DNA from: Phycisphaerales bacterium
GTDB taxonomy: Bacteria; Planctomycetota; Phycisphaerae; Phycisphaerales; SM1A02
Length of the DNA: 38,417 nucleotides
Assembly (NCBI GenBank): GCA_009691705.1
Contig: SIAR01000023.1
Location: forward strand, 1-38,417
Direction: 5' to 3'
In this document: in pieces, positions 26,771-35,200 of the stretch
Layout of the letters: each line of letters begins with the position of its first letter
How positions within the stretch are numbered: position 1 is the first letter of the stretch
The notes under the pieces: model-generated
Databases searched by the model: none
What the model saw: only the letters and a program-made list of their open reading frames with translations
What the model was told of the DNA's origin: nothing
Program-made: the position numbers and the translations under genes

Positions 26771-29125
26771 TCACGAGTTCACACTCCCTTTCGCTCGAGC
26801 AGTTCTTCGTCGAATCAAGACTGGCTTCACCCAGAAAGCGTAGATCATTCCCATGACCGCGATGATGCAGCCACCCAACTGCGTAGAGACGCCGTTGCGG
26901 TTCCCAACACCAAGCACCGTGTAGTTCAGCCCCATCGATCCGCGATCCTGTGCCGAGGTCGGAGGTTCTGGCGGATCCCACTGCGCCTGGAAGTACGAGA
27001 GACCGTTGTGCTCAATGGGGCTATTCACGCTGACCGATGTTGGCTCTCCCCACACGCCACCCGCATCTCGAAAGCGCACCAGACTTGTGTAATCGCGAAT
27101 CGTTCCACCCTCGCCCGTGTATCCACCCGCGTGACTCGTCAGTACAAATTCCTCGAGCGCGATTTCGGTGTCGAGTGGCAACCGACGACGTGAAAAGAGC
27201 AATTCCATCTCGCGACCATCTGCAAGCGTGACCGAGATGGGGTGATAGGGATGGCGCCGAAGTGCGAATCGAAAATCATCGACCGCATAGGGGCTGAACT
27301 CCATCCACTGCGACGCTCCTCCAGGCACATTCACCAAGATCTGCGCGAAGAGTTCACGCGCGTCGCGCATTCGTTGTGATTCAGGCACGATCATCGGACG
27401 GCTCTCGACGACGCTGTTGGCGATGAACGAGGTGACGCGCAGTGAGAGTCCCGCTGGAAGAACGATCGCCTCATTCAGAATGACTGGCTGCACCTTCGCT
27501 TGCGCATCGCCGATTGCGGTCATGATTCGCAGTTGTTCGTGGGCAGGACCCACAGCGAGCGTCAGGATCGCCCGACCGCCACCGCGCGCGTACTCCATCT
27601 GCACGCTCGGATCTGGCGCGATCGGAACACCGTGACCACCACCGTCAGCGGGAACATCTCGTGTGAGCGACGTGTCATCGAAAACCCACCGTCGAATCGT
27701 CGCGGTCGGAGTCTTGATATCGACGACGAGCACGCTCGCGGTGCGCGATCCCACAGGCAGTTCATCCTGTGCTGCGAGAACGCGGTAGCCATATCCAGAG
27801 TCAATCGCCCCCAGCGGCACGAAGGGACCATCACTCTGCGCATCCGCGACTCGCACTGGTTCGACAATGTCGATTCCCACCGCGGGAATCACGACGTGCA
27901 AGGTCGCGCTTCCCTGCATCTTCGTGAACTGTGCTTCGCTCTCAACGGTGACGATGCGAATCAATCCGTCATCGCCACTCGAACGCGCAGGATCGTTCGC
28001 CACCAATCGGTAGGTCGTGTGCGCACCTTCTGCGCCAGAAACTTCGATCGCGGCGGATGGATTGAACGCCGCGCGCGCCCCACCATCCACGAGTCGCGAG
28101 CGAGTCTGCGCATATCGCAGGTAGCCGCTCACGGAGAACGTCACGTCAGCGCACGGATCGTTCGCATCAACGGCGCCGACCGCCACATGGATCGGATCGA
28201 GCACAAGCGGTGGCGCATCAGGCGTCTCAAAGACATCCGTGCTCACACCGACATAGTCGTTGTAGAGGGGCACGCCTGTCATCGGGCGCTCGACCCAGGT
28301 CGACGCACCCTTGGCTCGCACATAGAGCGCCCACGCCTTGGCCAAGTCGTTGCGTTCATAGAAATACCGTTGGCTTTCGTACTCGAGCGCCACCGAAAGG
28401 CGCGGCTCGACAAGTGCACTGCCGGTCGCCTTGATCGACCGCTTCATCGGCTGCGCTTTGTCATCAGTGAAGATGATGTCTTCGGTGTACTGCGGGTAGT
28501 TGGCGATCAACTGCCGAATGAATCGGCGTGACGAATCGGTGACGGTCACATTCACGCTGTACGCACGCTTGCCGGCATCCGGTCCCGAGAGCAATTCCCA
28601 GGCTGGATCGATCTGCGACACTTCGACGCGCATCGCTCCTGCTCCGCTGCCAATGGTCGCCGAGGCCCCGACCGCTGCGAGCAATTCGACCTGACCATCC
28701 ACCCCTTCGAGCGCGAGCACAATCTTGCGGCGCGCAACGGGGCTATCCCCTTCGACCTTTGTGTCGAAATAGATGACGCTTCCGACGATGAGCACAATCA
28801 AGCCCGAGTGAATCGTCCACACCCCGAGGTTCACAACGCGCAGCGGGATTCGGCGAATCGTCGTGGTGATGAGCGTGAGCGCGATCAGGAAAATGATCGT
28901 GGTGAATGGCCACCAATGAAACCACTCGAATTCAGTCATCTCGAGTCCGCGCCACTGCCGCATCTGCGCATGCACCCACGCATCGGGATGAAAAATGTTT
29001 GGATGCACTGGATAGACAATCCCCGCGCTCCCGACCGACATGTAGATGAAGAGCAACACCATCAACACAATGCCAAATCGAACACTGCTCAACAGGTCAT
29101 AGATCGCGCGTCCGAACTTCAACAT
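26771..29125 (-). CDS. resB: Cytochrome c biogenesis protein ResB (CcsB)
   Basis: A 784-residue membrane protein with three N-terminal helices (LLSSVRFGIVLMVLLFIYMS, the WPFTTIIFLIALTLI helix and VWTIHSGLIVLIVGSVIYF), a ~620-residue periplasmic domain and a final helix (GGCIIAVMGMIYAFWVKPVL) before a basic cytoplasmic tail. The opening (YDLLSSVRFGIVLM) and the closing SYFQAQWDPPE followed by the last helix are typical of ResB, which pairs with CcsA to deliver and ligate haem. It is much longer than most ResB proteins (~450-550) because the periplasmic part is expanded. ATG 29125 follows GAAGGG on the minus strand. It forms an operon with ccsA. Confidence 0.9.
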   Translation of the reverse strand: MLKFGRAIYDLLSSVRFGIVLMVLLFIYMSVGSAGIVYPVHPNIFHPDAWVHAQMRQWRGLEMTEFEWFHWWPFTTIIFLIALTLITTTIRRIPLRVVNLGVWTIHSGLIVLIVGSVIYFDTKVEGDSPVARRKIVLALEGVDGQVELLAAVGASATIGSGAGAMRVEVSQIDPAWELLSGPDAGKRAYSVNVTVTDSSRRFIRQLIANYPQYTEDIIFTDDKAQPMKRSIKATGSALVEPRLSVALEYESQRYFYERNDLAKAWALYVRAKGASTWVERPMTGVPLYNDYVGVSTDVFETPDAPPLVLDPIHVAVGAVDANDPCADVTFSVSGYLRYAQTRSRLVDGGARAAFNPSAAIEVSGAEGAHTTYRLVANDPARSSGDDGLIRIVTVESEAQFTKMQGSATLHVVIPAVGIDIVEPVRVADAQSDGPFVPLGAIDSGYGYRVLAAQDELPVGSRTASVLVVDIKTPTATIRRWVFDDTSLTRDVPADGGGHGVPIAPDPSVQMEYARGGGRAILTLAVGPAHEQLRIMTAIGDAQAKVQPVILNEAIVLPAGLSLRVTSFIANSVVESRPMIVPESQRMRDARELFAQILVNVPGGASQWMEFSPYAVDDFRFALRRHPYHPISVTLADGREMELLFSRRRLPLDTEIALEEFVLTSHAGGYTGEGGTIRDYTSLVRFRDAGGVWGEPTSVSVNSPIEHNGLSYFQAQWDPPEPPTSAQDRGSMGLNYTVLGVGNRNGVSTQLGGCIIAVMGMIYAFWVKPVLIRRRTARAKGSVNS

Positions 29126-29169
29126 AGCCCTTCATGCTAGAGCGAATGCACTCTGTAGGATGCCTTTCT

Positions 29170-29898
29170 ATGTTCAACATCAATCTTGTGAATTCTCGAC
29201 GCGCGTTCATCGTCGCTGCCCTCGTGATCCCCCCCCTCGTGGCACTCTGCGCACCTTTCGCGGTCGCTCAAGAGGCGACTAAGCAAGCGGCACCCGTCTA
29301 CGTCGCGATGACAACATCTCTGGGAACGATTTATCTCGCGCTCGACGCATCCAAGGCGCCTGTGTCGGTCGAGAATTTCACCACCTACGCGAAAGAAGGC
29401 TTTTACAACGGCACGATCTTTCACCGCGTCATCAAGGGTTTCATGATTCAAGGCGGCGGATTCACTCCAGACCTCGCCCAGAAAGCACCAAAGGCTGGCA
29501 TCAAGAACGAGTGGACCAACGGACTCTCCAACGGACTCGGAACAATTTCGATGGCTCGCCAGGGTGGCCGCGCCGACAGCGCCACGAGCCAGTTTTTCAT
29601 CAACACCGCTGACAACAAGATGCTCGACCAACCACGCGATGGTTCTGGCTATGCAGTCTTCGGAAAGGTCATCAAAGGAATGGACGTCGTTGAAGCGATC
29701 GCGAACTCTCCAATTGGCCAGATGAAGGGAATGGGTGATGTTCCCAAGGCGACCATCACAATCGAGAAGGTCGAAGTCTTGAAGGGACCTCCCGCCGAGG
29801 ACGCTCCAACCCTGCGAACGCCACCTGCCGCGCCGTCCGCACCTCTCGTGCCAACGACACCCGATCCAACGCCGCCAACAGGAACGACCAAGAAATGA
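29170..29898 (+). CDS. Secreted cyclophilin-type peptidyl-prolyl isomerase
   Basis: A 242-residue protein: signal peptide (SRRAFIVAALVIPPLVALCAPFA, cleavage near AVAQ), a cyclophilin domain of ~165 residues and a Pro/Thr-rich tail. Active-site elements are visible: FHRVIKGFMIQGGG with the catalytic Arg, then SMARQGGRADSATSQFFIN with the Gln-Phe-Phe core and YAVFGKVIKGMDVV. It catalyses cis-trans isomerisation of prolyl bonds, probably helping secreted proteins fold in the periplasm. ATG 29170 is preceded by TAGGA and gives a proper signal peptide; an in-frame start 12 codons upstream is weaker. Its stop overlaps the ALDH start (ATGA). Confidence 0.93.
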   Translation: MFNINLVNSRRAFIVAALVIPPLVALCAPFAVAQEATKQAAPVYVAMTTSLGTIYLALDASKAPVSVENFTTYAKEGFYNGTIFHRVIKGFMIQGGGFTPDLAQKAPKAGIKNEWTNGLSNGLGTISMARQGGRADSATSQFFINTADNKMLDQPRDGSGYAVFGKVIKGMDVVEAIANSPIGQMKGMGDVPKATITIEKVEVLKGPPAEDAPTLRTPPAAPSAPLVPTTPDPTPPTGTTKK

Positions 29899-31463
29899 CC
29901 GTCGCGGTGAGCGCATTGCATCCCCTTCTGACAACCCTTGGCATCGCTAATCACCCGCTCGTTGCAACCCCTGACAGCGCTAACAAATCGCTCGTGCCTT
30001 CGGTCAACCCGGCAACTGGCCAAGCAATCGCTGCGGTGCGGTTGCAGTCGACTGCCGAACTGAATGAGACGATTGGTCGGTCGGTTGCACTCTTCGATGC
30101 ATGGCGCACTCTTCCAGCGCCAACCCGCGGCGAACTCGTGCGACGAATCGGAAACGAGTTTCGTCGATTCAAAGAACCGCTCGGTGAACTCGTTTCGCTC
30201 GAGATGGGAAAGATTCGCGCCGAGGGACTCGGCGAAGTGCAAGAAGCTGTCGACATCGCCGACTTCGCCGTTGGACTCTCGCGTCAGCTCTATGGAAATG
30301 CGATGCACTCTGAGCGCAATCGCCACCGCATGTATGAACAGTGGCATCCACTGGGATGCATTGGCATTATCTCGGCATTCAACTTTCCCTGCGCCGTCTG
30401 GGCGTGGAACGCGTTCGTTGCCGCCGCGTGTGGAGACACCTGCCTCTGGAAACCAAGTCTCGTCACGCCACTCGTCGCAATCGCCTCAAACGAGATTGCC
30501 CGCCGCGTAATGCGCGAGCAAGATCTCTTTCGCCCTGCGGGACTCGACGCTGCCGACGTCTTCACGCTCATCATTGGTACTGACAGCGACGTGGGCGAAC
30601 CCATGCTCGCCGATCGTCGCCTGCCACTAATCAGCGCCACTGGTTCATGTCGCATGGGACGGCGCGTCGCGCAGGTCGTTGGGGCACGCCTAGGTCGCAC
30701 GCTGCTAGAACTCGGCGGAAACAACGCCATAATCGTTCAAGCAGATGCTGATCTCGACCTCGTCACCCGCGCCGTGCTCTTTGGCGCAGTCGGCACAGCC
30801 GGTCAGCGTTGCACAACGACGCGGCGGCTGCTTGTGCACGAGTCGATCGTCGAAGAACTCGTCGCGCGACTGGCGCGGTCGTACGCGTCGATTCCCATCG
30901 GTGATCCACTCGACACAAAGACATTGATGGGACCCCTCGTCGATGCACGTTCAGTTACTGCGATGCGAAGTGCGCTCGACGTTGCGCTCTCACAGGGTTG
31001 CACGGTGGTATGCGGCGGCCCTGCTGGCATCGAACGGCGGGCGAAGGCTCCTGGGTTCTTCGTAGAACCGACCATCCTGCGCGTTCCCCGCGGCGCCATC
31101 CCAAACATCACGAAAGAAGAGACTTTCGCGCCGATTCTCTATGTCTTTTCAATTCGCTCGCTCGAAGAAGCGATGGCGATTCAGAATGGTGTCGATCAAG
31201 GTCTCTCCAGCGCAATCTTCACTGACAGTGTGCGCGCCGCTGAACAGTTTCTCTCGGCATCGGGCAGCGACTGCGGAATCGCCAATGTCAACATCGGCAC
31301 TAGCGGTGCCGAGATTGGCGGAGCATTCGGCGGCGAGAAAGACACCGGCGGCGGTCGTGAGTCGGGAAGTGATTCGTGGAAGGCATATATGCGCCGGCAA
31401 ACCTGCACGATCAATTGGGGTGGCGAACTTCCGCTCGCCCAAGGCATCCGATTTGGGGAGTGA
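29895..31463 (+). CDS. ALDH7-type aldehyde dehydrogenase (aminoadipate-semialdehyde type)
   Basis: A 522-residue NAD(P)-dependent aldehyde dehydrogenase. Catalytic Glu272 (LELGGNN) and Cys306 (GTAGQRCTTTRR) are present, with AFNFP (161-165), Lys186 (WKPS) and the SATGSCRMGR loop. The C-terminal NIGTSGAEIGGAFGGEK and DTGGGRESGSDSWKAY are the marks of family 7 (AmaB/antiquitin), which oxidises 2-aminoadipate-6-semialdehyde (piperideine-6-carboxylate) in lysine breakdown. No other lysine-catabolic gene is adjacent, so the physiological substrate is inferred. It is coupled to the cyclophilin gene by ATGA and followed by the CoA-transferase gene after 2 bp. An N-terminal extension of ~30 residues precedes the conserved part. 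Confidence 0.92.
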   Translation: MTVAVSALHPLLTTLGIANHPLVATPDSANKSLVPSVNPATGQAIAAVRLQSTAELNETIGRSVALFDAWRTLPAPTRGELVRRIGNEFRRFKEPLGELVSLEMGKIRAEGLGEVQEAVDIADFAVGLSRQLYGNAMHSERNRHRMYEQWHPLGCIGIISAFNFPCAVWAWNAFVAAACGDTCLWKPSLVTPLVAIASNEIARRVMREQDLFRPAGLDAADVFTLIIGTDSDVGEPMLADRRLPLISATGSCRMGRRVAQVVGARLGRTLLELGGNNAIIVQADADLDLVTRAVLFGAVGTAGQRCTTTRRLLVHESIVEELVARLARSYASIPIGDPLDTKTLMGPLVDARSVTAMRSALDVALSQGCTVVCGGPAGIERRAKAPGFFVEPTILRVPRGAIPNITKEETFAPILYVFSIRSLEEAMAIQNGVDQGLSSAIFTDSVRAAEQFLSASGSDCGIANVNIGTSGAEIGGAFGGEKDTGGGRESGSDSWKAYMRRQTCTINWGGELPLAQGIRFGE

Positions 31464-31465
31464 CA

Positions 31466-32128
31466 ATGCCACTAGACCGCAACCAACTCGCCCAACGCGC
31501 CGCACTTGAGCTAAAAGATGGCTTCTACGTCAATCTTGGCATTGGCATTCCCACGCTTGTCGCCAACTACGTTCCTTCTGAAATGACCGTCTGGTTGCAG
31601 TCCGAAAATGGAATGCTCGGGATGGGTGCATTTCCTACTGAAGACGCAGTCGACGCCGATCTGATCAACGCCGGAAAGCAAACTGTGACGGGAGTCTCGG
31701 GGCATTCCTTCTTTTCGAGCGCTGATAGTTTCGGCATGATTCGCGGAGGGCACATCGATCTTGCCATCTTGGGCGCGATGGAAGTTTCGCAAGAGGGCGA
31801 CCTCGCAAATTGGATGATTCCAGGAAAACTGGTCAAGGGGATGGGAGGCGCAATGGACCTCGTTGCTGGCGTCAAGCGCCGGATCGTGGTCATGGAACAC
31901 GCCAACAAGCGCGGTGAGGCGAAGATCATCCCCCACTGCACTCTTCCCCTTACCGGCAAGCGATCGGTGGACATGCTGATCACCGATCTCTGCGTCATGA
32001 AGATGGACAACTCACAGCAGCGCTTTGTCCTGAGCGAAATCGCCCCTGGGGTCAGGCTCGATGAGATTCGCGCTCGCACGACCGCCGAGTTTCTGATCTC
32101 GCCAGTTTTGGCTGAAATCGCCAACTGA
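31466..32128 (+). CDS. scoB: 3-oxoacid CoA-transferase subunit B
   Basis: A 220-residue B subunit of the class I CoA-transferases (SCOT/AtoA type). The active-site Glu47 lies in the conserved SENGMLGMG, with GIGIPTLVANY upstream and GGHIDLAILGAMEVS, IPGKLVKGMGGAMDLV and CTLPLTGKRSVD further on, all in family order and at the usual length. It would move CoA between succinyl-CoA and a 3-oxoacid such as acetoacetate, but only as a heterodimer with an A subunit. No A-subunit gene is in the window, which is unusual because the two are normally adjacent. ATG 31466 follows GGGGAG at 31455-31460. It is probably co-transcribed with the ALDH gene. Confidence 0.95.
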   Translation: MPLDRNQLAQRAALELKDGFYVNLGIGIPTLVANYVPSEMTVWLQSENGMLGMGAFPTEDAVDADLINAGKQTVTGVSGHSFFSSADSFGMIRGGHIDLAILGAMEVSQEGDLANWMIPGKLVKGMGGAMDLVAGVKRRIVVMEHANKRGEAKIIPHCTLPLTGKRSVDMLITDLCVMKMDNSQQRFVLSEIAPGVRLDEIRARTTAEFLISPVLAEIAN

Positions 32129-32180
32129 GAGCAAGTTCCTATAACGCAGACACCCTGACAGAATCAACGAAAACCAGCTG

Positions 32181-32196
32181 CAGAAGTTGACTTCTG
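32181..32196 (+). promoter_or_regulatory. Perfect dyad upstream of the large repeat protein
   Basis: CAGAAGTTGACTTCTG has perfect 7-bp arms around a 2-bp centre and contains TTGACT, a good -35 hexamer. It is 41 bp before the start codon. No convincing -10 box follows at 17 bp (ATTCTG). It could be an operator overlapping a promoter; the regulator is unknown. Confidence 0.4.
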
Positions 32197-32218
32197 TGCT
32201 TGCGGATGCATTCTGCTT

Positions 32219-32235
32219 GCAAGGAGTTCCCTTGC
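32219..32235 (+). promoter_or_regulatory. Hairpin sequestering the Shine-Dalgarno of the large repeat protein
   Basis: GCAAGG (32219-32224) pairs perfectly with CCTTGC (32230-32235) around the loop AGTTC. The only good ribosome-binding site, AAGGAG (32221-32226), lies mostly in the left arm, and the hairpin ends one base before GTG 32237. Folding would hinder translation initiation. Confidence 0.45.
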
Positions 32236-32236
32236 T

Positions 32237-35200
32237 GTGATGTGTTCTGGGTCGATCTTCTTGGTGAAGCGGCGCTCCCGCGGTCGACTCTCCTGCTCGA
32301 TCGCAGTAGCGCTCGCACTATCGTTCACTCTCGAAAGCGCGGCGCGCCAATCAACGACAGACTGCAACCACAACGGCGTTGACGATCCGCAAGACATCGC
32401 GAGCGGGTTCTCGCAGGACTGCAACGCCAATGGGGTGCCGGATGAATGCGAAAACGGCAGCATCGCCGCGACCACCGGAAACATGGGGGCGTTCTATTGG
32501 CAGCATCCGGCGATTGGCATACTGCCAGCGATGCGCCGTTCGACGACCGCCGTCGACATTCGCATCGCCGCCCGTGGCGACCTCGACGCCCCAACCGAGT
32601 TCATAACTCTGAAACTCAATGGCGTCTCGCTCGGCAATTTCTTCGTGCAAGATGGTGTCGATTGCGACGGGACGAATGTGAAGACGATCACCATTGGATC
32701 AACACTCTGGAACTCCATCGTCTCCGTCGATCCAAGCGATGTACAGGTTCACATCGTGGCATCGCCCTTGGTTGATCCGGACTGCGTAGTTCCTCCGCGC
32801 GATCCGCTTCCTGGAACATCTGAAGTCTCTGTCTCGTATGGCGGTCCCGACTACGACTGCAATGGAAATGGCATCGCAGACATCTGTGACATTGCGGGTG
32901 GAAGTGCCGATTGCAACAACAACCGCAAACTTGATCAATGTGAGATCACGAGTGGCAGTGTCAGCGACTGCGACAAGAATGGCGTTCCCGATGAGTGCGA
33001 TCTTGACTCCGACTCTGATGGCACGATCGATGCATGCGATGGATGCCCAAGCGACCCGCTCAAGATTGTTCCAGGAATCTGCGGTTGCGGCGTGGATGAT
33101 GCAGATTCTGACGGCGACGGAACTGTTGATTGCCAAGACCTCTGCCCCGCCGATCCGCTCAAGATTGCTCCAGGAATATGCGGTTGCGGCACACCCGACA
33201 CTGACACCGACGGCGACGGCACCGCTAACTGCCACGACGGTTGCCCAAGCGATCCGCTCAAGATTGCTCCGGGAATCTGTGGATGCGGCGTAGCCGATAC
33301 CGACTCCGACGGCGACGGCACGGCCGATTGCATTGATGGATGCCCCAACGATCCACTCAAGATTGCTCCGGGCATCTGTGGCTGCGGCGTAGCCGACACC
33401 GACTCAGACGGCGACGGCATCGTCGACTGCAACGACAACTGTCCAACGCTCTCCAATCCCGATCAACTTGATTGCAACAACAACGACATCGGCGACCTCT
33501 GCGAAGACTTCCTCGATTGCAACGGCAACGCACTCCCTGACTCGTGTGACATCGCAAGTGGACGCAGTGGTGATGCCAACAGTGATGGCATCCCAGACGA
33601 ATGCGCGCTCGACTGCAACGAGAATTCAGTCGTCGACGTCATCGACATCGCCAATGGCACGTCACAGGATTGCAACCGCAACCAAGTCCCCGACGAGTGC
33701 GAGAATGCGACAGTTGCAGAAACCACCGGGAACATGGGTGCGTTCTACTGGCAGCATCCCGCGGTGGGCGTGCTTGCGGGGATGCAGCGCGCAACAACTT
33801 CGGTGGTGATCCGCGTGAGCGCGCGCGGCGACCTCGATGCGCCTACTGAATTCATCACACTGAAACTGAATGGCATGACCATCGGGAATTTCTTTGTGCA
33901 ATCTGGACTCGACTGCGACGAAACCAACGTCGCGTCGTTCACCATCGGATCGACCCTGTGGAACTCGATCATTGCCAGCGGGTCGCCAGCGGTCGCGGTG
34001 CAGATCGTGGCATCACCTATGGTCGACGAAGATTGCGTCGTGCCTCCGCGTGATCCCCTGCCGGGCACCTGCGAGGTCTCGGTCGCGTACGGCGGGATCG
34101 ATTACGACTGCAACGGCAACGGAATTCCAGACATTTGCGACATTGCCAACGGCGCCCCAGATTGCAATCAGAACAACAAGATCGACCAGTGCGAACTCGC
34201 CGCGGGCCTCGTCCAGGATTGCGACAAGAATGCAATTCCCGATGAGTGCGAAGTCGACACCGACGAGGATGGACTCATCGACGCCTGCGACGGTTGCCCA
34301 AGTGATCCACTCAAGAGTGAGCCGGGACAGTGCGGTTGTGGCACACCCGACACTGACACCGATAGCGACGGCACCGCTAACTGCAACGACGGTTGCCCAA
34401 GCGATCCGCTCAAGATTGCTCCGGGAATCTGTGGATGCGGCACACCCGACACTGACACTGACGGCGACGGCACCGCTAACTGCCACGACGGTTGCCCAAG
34501 CGATCCGCTCAAGATTGCTCCTGGCATCTGCGGTTGCGGCACACCCGACACTGACACTGACGGCGACGGCACCGCTAACTGCCACGACGGTTGCCCAAGC
34601 GATCCACACAAGATTGCTCCGGGAATCTGTGGATGCGGCACACCTGACACTGACACTGACGGCGACGGCACCGCCGATTGCCACGACGGTTGCCCAAGCG
34701 ATCCACACAAGATTGCTCCGGGAATCTGTGGATGCGGCACGCCTGACACTGACACTGACGGCGACGGCACCGCCGATTGCCACGATGGCTGCCCAAGCGA
34801 TCCACACAAGATTGCTCCCGGCATCTGTGGATGCGGCACACCCGACACTGACACTGACGGCGACGGCACCGCCAACTGCCACGACGGTTGCCCAAGCGAT
34901 CCACTCAAGATTGCTCCTGGCATCTGTGGATGCGGCACACCCGACACTGACACCGACAGCGACGGCGTTGCCGATTGCAACGATGGTTGCCCAAGCGATC
35001 CGCTCAAGATTGCTCCTGGCATCTGCGGTTGCGGCACACCCGACACTGACACTGACGGCGACGGCACCGCAGATTGCAACGACAACTGCCCTGCGATGGC
35101 GAATCCCGATCAACTTGATTGCAACAACAACGAAATCGGCGACCTCTGCGAGAGTTTCACTGACTGCAACGGAAACTCCATCCCGGACAGTTGCGACATT

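Noticed and set aside
27500-28531. 343-codon plus-strand open frame
   Set aside because: It is antisense to resB, is rich in Arg and His as expected of a shadow frame, and has no family signature.
33035-35074. 99-bp repeats as a CRISPR or mobile element
   Set aside because: The repeats are contiguous, in frame and protein-coding, with no inverted ends or spacers.
34013-35113. 366-codon minus-strand frame (and a similar one at 34168-35085)
   Set aside because: These are antisense shadows of array B; a repeat whose unit is a multiple of three without stops stays open in several frames.
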